DNA from: Bacteroidales bacterium UBA3868
Lineage (GTDB): Bacteria; Bacteroidota; Bacteroidia; Bacteroidales; WCHB1-69
Assembly (NCBI GenBank): GCA_002392325.1
Contig: DGGS01000167.1
Coordinates: 1-6,209 of the forward strand
Reading direction: 5' to 3'
DNA length: 6,209 bases
Made by a program: the position numbers and the translations under genes. This document shows positions 1-5,407 of the stretch, piece by piece (within the stretch, counting starts at the first letter, position 1; each line of letters starts with the position of its first letter). The notes beneath the pieces are model-generated. The model did not search any database. It was not told the DNA's origin and saw only the letters and a list, made by a program, of their open reading frames with translations.

Positions 1-525
1 GCCGCCGTCGATGACGATGTCCACCATACGGTCGTACTTCTCGTGGATAAGTTCGGGATCGGTGGTGTACTCAATAACTTCATCGTCGTCTTTCACAGAG
101 GTGGAGAGGATAGGGTGCCCCAATTGGCGCACAATCTCGCGGATGATGTTGTTGTCGGGCACGCGGATGCCGACGGTCTTCTTGTTGCTCTGCAGCAGTT
201 TGGGCACATTGTTATTGGCCTCCAGGATGAAAGTGAACGGGCCGGGCAGCCCTTTTTTCATCGCTTTGAAGATGTTGTTGGGGATGGGTTTTGTGTAGTC
301 GGAGAGGTTGCTCAGGTCGGAACAGATGAAGGTCATGGCGTTTTTCTTCTTCTTGTCGCCCAATATTTCCGTGATCCGTTCCACGCTTTTGGGTTTGAAG
401 ATGTCGCATCCGATACCATATATAGTATCGGTGGGGTAGATGATGATACCCCCGTCCTGGAGGCATTTCACCACCTGGTCAATCGCCCTCTGGCTCGGAT
501 TTTCCGGATATATTTTCAACAACAT
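1..525 (-). CDS. yciO: YciO/Sua5/YrdC-family protein, C-terminus cut by window edge
   Basis: The reading frame opens with ATG at 525-523 and stays open to the left edge, giving 175 residues. E. coli YciO has about 206, so roughly 30 C-terminal residues are probably missing. The start IYPENPSQR resembles YciO (IHPDNPQQR). Other family hallmarks are YPTDTIYGIGCDI (residues 30-42), PGPFTFIL (94-101), GIRVPDN (119-125) and LSTSV (140-144). The fold binds ATP and RNA-like ligands. TsaC/Sua5 members make threonylcarbamoyl-AMP for tRNA t6A37, whereas YciO members are a separate, less understood branch. The SxN of true TsaC/Sua5 proteins reads STSV here, and the KxR region reads GDKKKKN, both closer to YciO. 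I therefore favour YciO over the t6A enzyme. No Shine-Dalgarno site or clear promoter lies directly upstream; the heptad array ends 23 bases before the start. Transcription could come through from ffs. Confidence 0.88.
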   Translation of the reverse strand, partial: MLLKIYPENPSQRAIDQVVKCLQDGGIIIYPTDTIYGIGCDIFKPKSVERITEILGDKKKKNAMTFICSDLSNLSDYTKPIPNNIFKAMKKGLPGPFTFILEANNNVPKLLQSNKKTVGIRVPDNNIIREIVRQLGHPILSTSVKDDDEVIEYTTDPELIHEKYDRMVDIVIDGG

Positions 526-548
526 AGTCGATGATTATCGTGATTCAA

Positions 549-653
549 AAGGTACAGGGTACAAGGTTCAAGGTACAAGGTACAAGGTTCAAGGTTCACC
601 GTTTACCGTTTACCGTTTACCGTTCACCGTTCACCGTTCACCGTTCACCATTC
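549..653. repeat. Fifteen contiguous 7-bp repeats in two opposed blocks
   Basis: Read on the plus strand, seven units of the type AAGGTWC (549-597, one variant AGGGTAC) run without a break or phase shift into eight units of the type ACCGTTY (598-653, last unit ACCATTC), followed by ACCC. The first block reverse-complements to TTGWACC units and the second can be read as GTTYACC units, so both end in ACC but point in opposite directions. The array fills almost the whole space between the ffs terminator and the yciO start. Open frames across it encode only repetitive peptides and are not genes. Similar short tandem repeats are common between genes in Bacteroidota, but their role is unknown. Confidence 0.95.
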
Positions 654-657
654 ACCC

Positions 658-668
658 AAAAAAAAGAA
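658..668 (-). terminator. T-tract terminator of the SRP RNA
   Basis: Directly after the 3' strand of the SRP RNA closing helix, the minus strand reads TTCTTTTTTTT. The RNA's terminal helix (GGGUAAG with CUUACCC) can act as the hairpin, making an intrinsic terminator that needs no separate stem. Some read-through could feed yciO. Confidence 0.75.
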
Positions 669-766
669 GGGTAAGCTACTTGTATCGCATCGCTACAACC
701 GACGTACCCTTGCTGTATTCCTACCCTGGGGGAGTTAGAAGGGAGCAGATCGTACAAGACTTACCC
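669..766 (-). ncRNA. ffs: Small bacterial signal recognition particle RNA (4.5S type)
   Basis: This is the RNA core of the signal recognition particle. It binds Ffh and, with FtsY, targets nascent membrane proteins to the translocon. The diagnostic apical hairpin lies at 728-711 on the minus strand: CAGG-GUA-GGAA-UAC-AGCA, matching the universal CAGG(nnn)GGAA(nnn)AGCA core (E. coli has CAGG-UCC-GGAA-GGA-AGCA). The ends pair as GGGUAAG/CUUACCC, followed by CUUGUA/UACAAG, giving one long rod of about 98 nt. This is the small type without an Alu domain. A TAnnTTTG box sits just upstream and a T-tract follows. The gene starts about 34 bp past the speA stop. Ends are set by the closing helix and could differ by a few bases. 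Confidence 0.93.
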
Positions 767-770
767 GCTG

Positions 771-778
771 CAAAAATA
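771..778 (-). promoter_or_regulatory. ffs promoter, Bacteroidota -7 element
   Basis: The minus strand reads TATTTTTG, a full match to the Bacteroidota -7 consensus TAnnTTTG. It ends 5 bases before the first paired base of the SRP RNA at 766, the spacing expected for a start there. I could not find a convincing -33 TTTG at the right distance. The promoter lies in the 22 bases after the speA stop, so ffs is probably transcribed independently of speA. Confidence 0.65.
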
Positions 779-799
779 GGAAATTTTTCGATGTGCGGA

Positions 800-2218
800 C
801 TAATAACCCAAAATTTTCAGCATCGACTTGTAACTCTGCTCTTTAGCGAACAGTTTGGTGCAGATTTCGTCCTCTTCGTCGCGGTAAATGATGATGTGTT
901 TCGGAGCGGGAGTCATGCAATGCTGTATGCCGCCGTATCCGCCAAGCGCGTCTTGGTAGGCCCCCGTGTTGAAGAGTCCGATGTACTGGATGTCTTCCGG
1001 ACTGTCGCTTTGAGGGTAGTTCTCGGAGTTGATTTGCGGGAGGAACACGGCGTTGAGGTGCGATTCGGAATTGTAGTAGTCGTGGCTGTCGCAGGTGAGC
1101 CCGCCCAGGAACACACGCTCGTAGGCCTTGTCCCAGTTGTTGATGGCCAGGATGATGAACTGCTGGTTGATAGCCCAAGTGTCGGGTAGGGTAGTCATGA
1201 AGGAACTGTCGATCATGTTCCACAACTCGCGGTCGTTTTGGCGCTTCTGCTGCAGAACAGAGAAAAGCACCGCGCTGGCTTCGCCCACGGTGTAGGATCC
1301 GAACTCGGTGAAAATGTCAGGCTCCTCCACACCTTCTCGGTTGCAGATGGTTTTGATCTGTGACACGATCTCTTCCGCCATGTATTCGTAATCGTAATCA
1401 AACGAGAGCGAATTTTTGATGGGGAATCCACCGCCAATGTTCAAAGAATCGAGTTCGGGTGATATTTTTTTGAGCTCGCAATAGATATTGACGCACTTGG
1501 TAAGCTCGTTCCAATAGTAAGCGGTGTCCTGAATGCCCGTGTTGATGAAAAAATGGAGCATCTTCAACTCAAACTTGGGGTTGTTTTTGATTTTCTCTTG
1601 ATAAAAGGGAATGATGTCATTATAACGGATGCCCAATCGGGAGGTGTAGAATTCAAAGCGCGGCTCTTCTTCCGAAGCGATGCGGATGCCGACTTTGCAT
1701 TTGGTCTGGATGTTTTTGTCAAGCAGATCAAATTCTTTCTTGCTGTCCAGTACGGGCATGGTGTTCACAAATCCCTTCTCCAACATCATGGAAATATTGT
1801 CAATGTAGGGCTGTTTCTTGAAACCATTACATATAATATAGTTGTCTTTCTGGAATTGGCCGCTCTCGTAAAGCGTTTCAATCAGATTCAGATCAAATGC
1901 CGATGATGTCTCCAAGTGCACATCGTTTTTCAGCACTTCGGATAAGACAAATTCAAAGTGATTGCTTTTGGTGCAATAGCAATAGTGGTACGAACTCTTG
2001 TAATCGGACTTGGCGATAGCCACATTGAACCACCTTTTAGCTTTCTGAATGTTCTCGGAAATCTTGGGCAGATAGGTGATTTTCAACGGTGTTCCGTACT
2101 GTTTGATGATGTCCATGAGGGGCACATCATTGAATAACAGTTCGTTGTCTTCCACATTAAACTCTTCCTGCGGAAATTCGTAGGTTTGCTGGATCAGGTC
2201 GATGTACTTGGTCTTCAT
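800..2218 (-). CDS. speA: Arginine decarboxylase, PLP fold III, short Bacteroidota type
   Basis: The predicted reaction is decarboxylation of L-arginine to agmatine, the first step of the agmatine route to putrescine and spermidine. At 472 residues it is much shorter than E. coli SpeA (about 658) and resembles the shorter enzymes annotated as arginine decarboxylase in Bacteroidota. Fold-III alanine racemase-like barrel features are visible: the PLP-lysine motif YCTKSN (K84), HFFINTG (222-228), phosphate-binding GGGFP (262-266), TEFG with E305 in the position of the usual EPG motif, the active-site CDSHD (376-380, catalytic Cys and substrate-binding Asp) and GAYQ (419-422). The frame runs from ATG at 2218 to TAG at 802-800. 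A TATATTTG box lies about 30 bp upstream. The fold is certain; the arginine substrate is inferred from family resemblance, since related enzymes use ornithine, lysine, diaminopimelate or carboxynorspermidine. Confidence 0.87.
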   Translation of the reverse strand: MKTKYIDLIQQTYEFPQEEFNVEDNELLFNDVPLMDIIKQYGTPLKITYLPKISENIQKAKRWFNVAIAKSDYKSSYHYCYCTKSNHFEFVLSEVLKNDVHLETSSAFDLNLIETLYESGQFQKDNYIICNGFKKQPYIDNISMMLEKGFVNTMPVLDSKKEFDLLDKNIQTKCKVGIRIASEEEPRFEFYTSRLGIRYNDIIPFYQEKIKNNPKFELKMLHFFINTGIQDTAYYWNELTKCVNIYCELKKISPELDSLNIGGGFPIKNSLSFDYDYEYMAEEIVSQIKTICNREGVEEPDIFTEFGSYTVGEASAVLFSVLQQKRQNDRELWNMIDSSFMTTLPDTWAINQQFIILAINNWDKAYERVFLGGLTCDSHDYYNSESHLNAVFLPQINSENYPQSDSPEDIQYIGLFNTGAYQDALGGYGGIQHCMTPAPKHIIIYRDEEDEICTKLFAKEQSYKSMLKILGY

Positions 2219-2246
2219 CTTTAAAAGCGATTAAATTAAAACGCTG

Positions 2247-2254
2247 CAAATATA
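2247..2254 (-). promoter_or_regulatory. speA promoter, Bacteroidota -7 element
   Basis: The minus strand reads TATATTTG, matching TAnnTTTG, followed by CAGCG. The implied transcript start near 2240 gives a leader of only about 20-25 nt, too short for a riboswitch. The same TTTGCAGCG string occurs at the ffs promoter. The -33 element is not clear. Confidence 0.6.
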
Positions 2255-2270
2255 TAAAAATAACTTACTT

Positions 2271-2294
2271 GGATTGTATTAAAAATTATAATCC
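2271..2294. other. Imperfect inverted repeat in the LRR-speA gap
   Basis: GGATT (2271-2275) and AATCC (2290-2294) are exact inverted copies. Extending inward allows a roughly 10-bp stem with two mismatches around an AT-rich loop. It lies 17 bp upstream of the speA -7 box and about 37 bp beyond the LRR gene stop. It could be a weak terminator for the LRR gene or an operator for speA. No T-tract follows immediately on the minus strand, so neither role is secure. The rest of the 112-bp gap (2219-2330) is AT-rich and holds no gene. Confidence 0.3.
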
Positions 2295-2330
2295 GAGTGA
2301 TTTGGATGAAAAAGTTATCAACAATTCAGA

Positions 2331-2957
2331 TTAGTTGTGGTCTCTGCGGTTTTCGCATTCGCAGATATCGGTAAATAAGATTTCTGTGAAGGGAAGCAGC
2401 TCTTGCATGGCTTTAAATTCCGATTTTGTGAGCGGAATTTGCCTTAAATCCAATGTTTTGAGCGTTTTTTGTAGTGATTTTATACTTTCGGGTAAAATAT
2501 AAAGGGGATTGTCCCATGCGTCAATATAGGTGAGTCCGGTCATCTTCGAGATGGATTCCGGGAATGTTTCCATAAGGTTCCGGCTGACACACAAGAATTT
2601 CATTTTTTGTAAATTGCCGATCGTTTCAGGCAATCTTACCAGTTTGTTTTTGTCCAGATTCAACGATTCGAGTTTGGCCAATTTGTCTATATTCTGGTTT
2701 AGTACACATAATTTGCATCCTTTCACGGTAAGTTCCCTGAGTTCGGTCAGTGAAAACAATTCTTCGGGCAATGAATCGCGGTTGTCCAGTTTGGTGAGTT
2801 TCAGCCGATAAACATTTTGAGGCTCTTTCAACGCTTCTTGAAGCGAGGTGTATGTTTTGCCATTATCCAAACTGTCATAATATGCCAGAGGTGTTTTCTG
2901 CGCCATGGTTATGGTGCAAAAGGTTATGAAAACGAGTGTGGCTATGATTTTTCGCAT
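2331..2957 (-). CDS. Secreted leucine-rich-repeat protein
   Basis: This 208-residue protein has an N-terminal signal peptide: basic MRK, a hydrophobic stretch IIATLVFITFCTITM, then a likely cleavage in MAQ-K near residue 20. A linker containing YTSLQEALKEPQNVYRLKL (residues 36-54) is typical of Bacteroidota LRR proteins. About four to five repeats of roughly 23 residues follow between 50 and 175, with signatures such as LESLNLDKNKLVRLPETIGNL, MKFLCVSRNLMETFPESI and LTYIDAWDNPLYILPESI. The C-terminus carries a CEC pair (199-201) and a short polar tail. No lipobox and no C-terminal sorting domain are seen, so a periplasmic location is likely. LRRs usually mediate protein binding; the partner is unknown. 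The gene starts 23 bp after the kinase-GNAT gene and may share its transcript. Its base composition looks more AT-rich than that of sufB or trxB. Confidence 0.82.
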   Translation of the reverse strand: MRKIIATLVFITFCTITMAQKTPLAYYDSLDNGKTYTSLQEALKEPQNVYRLKLTKLDNRDSLPEELFSLTELRELTVKGCKLCVLNQNIDKLAKLESLNLDKNKLVRLPETIGNLQKMKFLCVSRNLMETFPESISKMTGLTYIDAWDNPLYILPESIKSLQKTLKTLDLRQIPLTKSEFKAMQELLPFTEILFTDICECENRRDHN

Positions 2958-2980
2958 GGTCCTGATTCGGGTGCTTGTGT

Positions 2981-3853
2981 CTATAACAGTGGTTTTTCAT
3001 ACGCCAATCGCTCCCCGTCGCGCACTTGCACGATGCCGCAATAGGTGAATCCGTTGTTGCGGATGAGATTCCGCATGAAGAGGTTGTCGTGGTGTGTGTC
3101 GATGCGGAACGAAGGGATGCCCTGCTTTTTGGCATACTTTTCCGCGTAGCGTATGATGTGGTCCGCATATCCGCGATGCAGGAAGTCGTTATGTATGGCT
3201 ATGCGGTGGACGGTGATGTAATTGTCGTTGGTAAGCCATTGTCCGTCAATGTTTTCGTAGTACGGATCTTTGCCGTGAACGATTGCAGCGTAAGCTACCA
3301 CCTGGTGGTCTTTTACGAAGACATGCCCTTGTTTTTTGTTTATGTCCGTGATGATGGATTCCTCGTTCGGATAGCCATCCTGCCATTGGTCGATGTGTTG
3401 GGCGCCCATTCTGGCTTTCGCTTGCCCGATAATGGTCATAATAGACTGGAGATGAGATGTTTTGGCAAGTGCGTGCTCCGGCGCACGCAACAGCCCACGA
3501 ATGGCTGCGCTGTCCGCCTCTATCGCGCGCACGAGCTCTTCGGTGCTTTGAAACCGTTTCTCATCCCGGATCTTGGCGACAATGGAGAATGCGATGCGCT
3601 CATGGTAAATCTTTCTCCTGAAATTGAAGATGTGAATCTCAAAGGTGAGCGTGTCCAACTTGAGTGTCGGGCGCGTGCCCACATAGAGCATCCCTTTGTG
3701 GCATTTACCGTCAACCCGAACACGCACCGCATACACGCCTTTCTCAAGTCCGACCGGTGAGTCGGGCAACAGGTTGGCGGTGGGGAAACCGAATTTTTGC
3801 CCGTTCCCATAGCCATGAATGACAGTGCCGGTATGCCAAAAGCTCAAGTTCAA
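2981..3853 (-). CDS. Riboflavin kinase-GNAT acetyltransferase fusion protein
   Basis: Two full domains lie in one 290-residue frame. Residues 1 to about 120 match the riboflavin kinase half of RibF: GTVIHGYGNGQKFGFPTAN, with PTAN at 24-27 for Mg-ATP binding, GVYAV (39-43), VGTRPT (58-63), and FEIHIF with E72 as the likely catalytic base. It should phosphorylate riboflavin to FMN. The FMN adenylyltransferase half of bifunctional RibF is absent. Residues about 133-290 form a GNAT domain with DQWQDGYPNEE (155-165), VHRIAI (215-220), the acetyl-CoA loop FLHRGYA (224-230), RIDTH (250-254) and NNGFTYCGI (266-274). Its acceptor is unknown. The start is uncertain: an in-frame TAA lies two codons before the TTG at 3853, and no in-frame ATG fits, so TTG (codon 1 or 3) is the best choice. 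The stop is TAG. The upstream gap is filled by 9-bp repeats, and sufB precedes it. Confidence 0.88.
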   Translation of the reverse strand: MNLSFWHTGTVIHGYGNGQKFGFPTANLLPDSPVGLEKGVYAVRVRVDGKCHKGMLYVGTRPTLKLDTLTFEIHIFNFRRKIYHERIAFSIVAKIRDEKRFQSTEELVRAIEADSAAIRGLLRAPEHALAKTSHLQSIMTIIGQAKARMGAQHIDQWQDGYPNEESIITDINKKQGHVFVKDHQVVAYAAIVHGKDPYYENIDGQWLTNDNYITVHRIAIHNDFLHRGYADHIIRYAEKYAKKQGIPSFRIDTHHDNLFMRNLIRNNGFTYCGIVQVRDGERLAYEKPLL

Positions 3854-3870
3854 TGTTTAAAGATCAAATA

Positions 3871-3924
3871 ACCTACTTTACCTCATGTACCTCATGTACC
3901 TCATGTACCAACTTTACCTATTTC
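3871..3924. repeat. Six 9-bp tandem units starting with ACC
   Basis: On the plus strand, units start every 9 bases: ACCTACTTT (3871), three identical ACCTCATGT copies (3880, 3889, 3898), ACCAACTTT (3907) and ACCTATTTC (3916). The array fills most of the 74-bp gap between the sufB stop and the kinase-GNAT start, leaving little room for a normal promoter. Its last part is repeated in inverted orientation upstream of sufB. Confidence 0.9.
3906..3922 (+). repeat. 17-bp inverted repeat copy downstream of sufB
   Basis: TACCAACTTTACCTATT here is the exact reverse complement of 5386-5402, so the two copies bracket sufB. This copy is the outer part of the 9-bp repeat array. Confidence 0.9.
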
Positions 3925-3927
3925 CTT

Positions 3928-5382
3928 CTATCCAACGCTTCCCGCCAGACTGATGCTGAGCAGTTTCTGGGCTTCCACGGCGAACTCCATAGGCAGCTTA
4001 CTGAGCACATCCTTGGCGTAGCCGTTCACAATCAAGCTGATGGCGCTTTCCTTGTCGATGCCGCGCTGTTGGCAGTAGAAGAGCTGGTCGTCGGAGATCT
4101 TGGAGGTGGTGGCCTCGTGCTCCAGAATGGACGATGAGTTGGCGCACTGGATGTCGGGCCAGGTGTGGGCGCCGCACTTGTCGCCCATCAGCAGCGAGTC
4201 GCATTGCGAGAAGTTGTGCGCGTTTTCGGCGTTCTTGTTCACCTTCACCAGTCCGCGGTAACTGTTCTGGCTGTGACCGGCTGAGATGCCCTTGGAGACA
4301 ATCAGACTGCGGGTGTTGCGCCCCAGATGGATCATCTTGGTGCCCGTGTCGGCCTGCTGGTAGTTGTTGGTGACGGCCACGGAATAGAACTCGCCCACCG
4401 AATTGTCGCCCTTGAGCACGCAACCCGGATATTTCCAGGTGATGGCCGAGCCGGTTTCCACTTGTGTCCAGGAAATCTTGGAGTTGGCGCCCTTGCAGAG
4501 TCCGCGCTTGGTGACGAGGTTGTAGATGCCGCCGTTGCCGTCCTTGTCGCCGGGGTACCAGTTCTGCACGGTCGAGTATTTGATTTCCGCGTCTTTCATC
4601 GCGATCAGTTCCACCACAGCGGCATGCAACTGGTTCTCGTCGCGCTGCGGGGCGGTGCAACCTTCCATGTAGCTCACATACGCGCCTTCGTCGGCGATGA
4701 GGAGCGTGCGCTCAAACTGTCCCGTCTTGGCCGCGTTGATGCGGAAGTAGGTCGAAAGCTCGATGGGGCAGCGCACACCCTTGGGAATGTAGCAGAAGGA
4801 ACCCTCGCTGAACACGGCGGAGTTCAGGGCGGCGTAGAAGTTGTCGGTGTAGGGCACCACGGAGCCGATGTACTGGCGCACCAGGTCGGGGTATTGCTGG
4901 ATGGCCTCGCCGAAGGAACAGAAGATGATGCCCTCCTTTTTCAGCGTTTCCGAAAAGGTGGTCTTCACGGAAACGGAGTCCATGACGGCATCTACGGCCA
5001 CGCCGGCCAGCACTTTCTGCTCTTCCAGCGAGATGCCCAGTTTGTTGAAGGTGTCCACCAGTTCGGGATCCACCTCGTCCATGCTGGCAAGCTGTTTTTT
5101 CTTTTTGGGTATGGCGAGATATGTTATGTCTTGATAATCAGGTCTTTTGAAGTTTAGATGACCCCATTCGGGCTCTTTCAAGGTGGTCCAATGGCGGTAT
5201 GCCTTGAGGCGGAACTCCAGTAGCCATTCGGGTTCGTTCTTGCGTGCGGAAATCATGCGCACGATGTCCTCGTTGATGCCTTTGGGAAACTCTTCCACAT
5301 CAATATCAGACACGAAACCGTATTTGTATTCGTCGTTGGTGATGTCTTTCAGGATATCTTGTTGTTCTTTTTCTTCTTTCAT
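3928..5382 (-). CDS. sufB: Fe-S cluster assembly scaffold protein SufB
   Basis: SufB forms the SufBC2D scaffold in the cytoplasm, which builds Fe-S clusters from sulfide delivered by SufS with SufE or SufU. The protein has 484 residues (E. coli about 495) and is complete to the family's final SVG. It contains the beta-helix core and the key residues: C394 in FSQCDSLL (E. coli C405, sulfur acceptor), and H422-E423 in [10 protein letters not shown] (E. coli H433-E434, cluster assembly at the SufB-SufD interface). [14 protein letters not shown] (429-442) and [11 protein letters not shown] (465-475) are also highly conserved. ATG is at 5382 and TAG at 3930-3928. It follows trxB by 25 bp and is probably co-transcribed with it. 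Unusually, neither sufC nor sufD follows; the next gene is the kinase-GNAT fusion. No catalytic residue is missing, so it should be functional. Confidence 0.97.
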   Translation of the reverse strand: MKEEKEQQDILKDITNDEYKYGFVSDIDVEEFPKGINEDIVRMISARKNEPEWLLEFRLKAYRHWTTLKEPEWGHLNFKRPDYQDITYLAIPKKKKQLASMDEVDPELVDTFNKLGISLEEQKVLAGVAVDAVMDSVSVKTTFSETLKKEGIIFCSFGEAIQQYPDLVRQYIGSVVPYTDNFYAALNSAVFSEGSFCYIPKGVRCPIELSTYFRINAAKTGQFERTLLIADEGAYVSYMEGCTAPQRDENQLHAAVVELIAMKDAEIKYSTVQNWYPGDKDGNGGIYNLVTKRGLCKGANSKISWTQVETGSAITWKYPGCVLKGDNSVGEFYSVAVTNNYQQADTGTKMIHLGRNTRSLIVSKGISAGHSQNSYRGLVKVNKNAENAHNFSQCDSLLMGDKCGAHTWPDIQCANSSSILEHEATTSKISDDQLFYCQQRGIDKESAISLIVNGYAKDVLSKLPMEFAVEAQKLLSISLAGSVG

Positions 5383-5385
5383 GAG

Positions 5386-5402
5386 AATAGGTAAAGTTGG
5401 TA
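5386..5402 (-). repeat. 17-bp inverted repeat copy upstream of sufB
   Basis: On the minus strand this reads TACCAACTTTACCTATT, identical to 3906-3922 on the plus strand. It occupies most of the 25-bp trxB-sufB gap, ending 3 bases before the sufB ATG, where a ribosome binding site would normally lie. It contains no Shine-Dalgarno-like sequence. Confidence 0.9.
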
Positions 5403-5407
5403 AATCA

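Noticed and set aside
549..653. CRISPR array
   Set aside because: The units are 7 bp, contiguous and without spacers.
661..780. SRP RNA read from the plus strand, because GAAGGGAGCAG there looks like the E. coli GGAAGGAAGCAG motif
   Set aside because: The plus-strand stem does not fit the required CAGG/AGCA loop, while the minus strand gives the exact core, a closing helix, a -7 box and a T-tract terminator.
440..1189. 249-codon plus-strand open frame crossing the heptad array, ffs and the end of speA
   Set aside because: It translates the repeats and the antisense of a conserved gene and RNA; the protein is low-complexity and resembles no family.
2219..2246. Riboswitch or leader control of speA
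   Set aside because: The predicted leader is only about 20-25 nt, too short for a structured regulator.
3026..3760. 244-codon plus-strand open frame opposite the kinase-GNAT gene
   Set aside because: The minus-strand frame carries two recognisable domains; this one has none.
3881..3907. Mini-frame on the minus strand in which each 9-bp unit encodes Met-Arg-Tyr (MRYMRYMR, then stop), a possible leader peptide before the kinase-GNAT gene
   Set aside because: It is an automatic result of a 9-bp tandem repeat containing ATG; there is no ribosome binding site or attenuator structure nearby.
4327..5157. 276-codon plus-strand open frame opposite sufB
   Set aside because: Antisense shadow of a GC-rich, strongly conserved gene; its composition reflects complementary codons.
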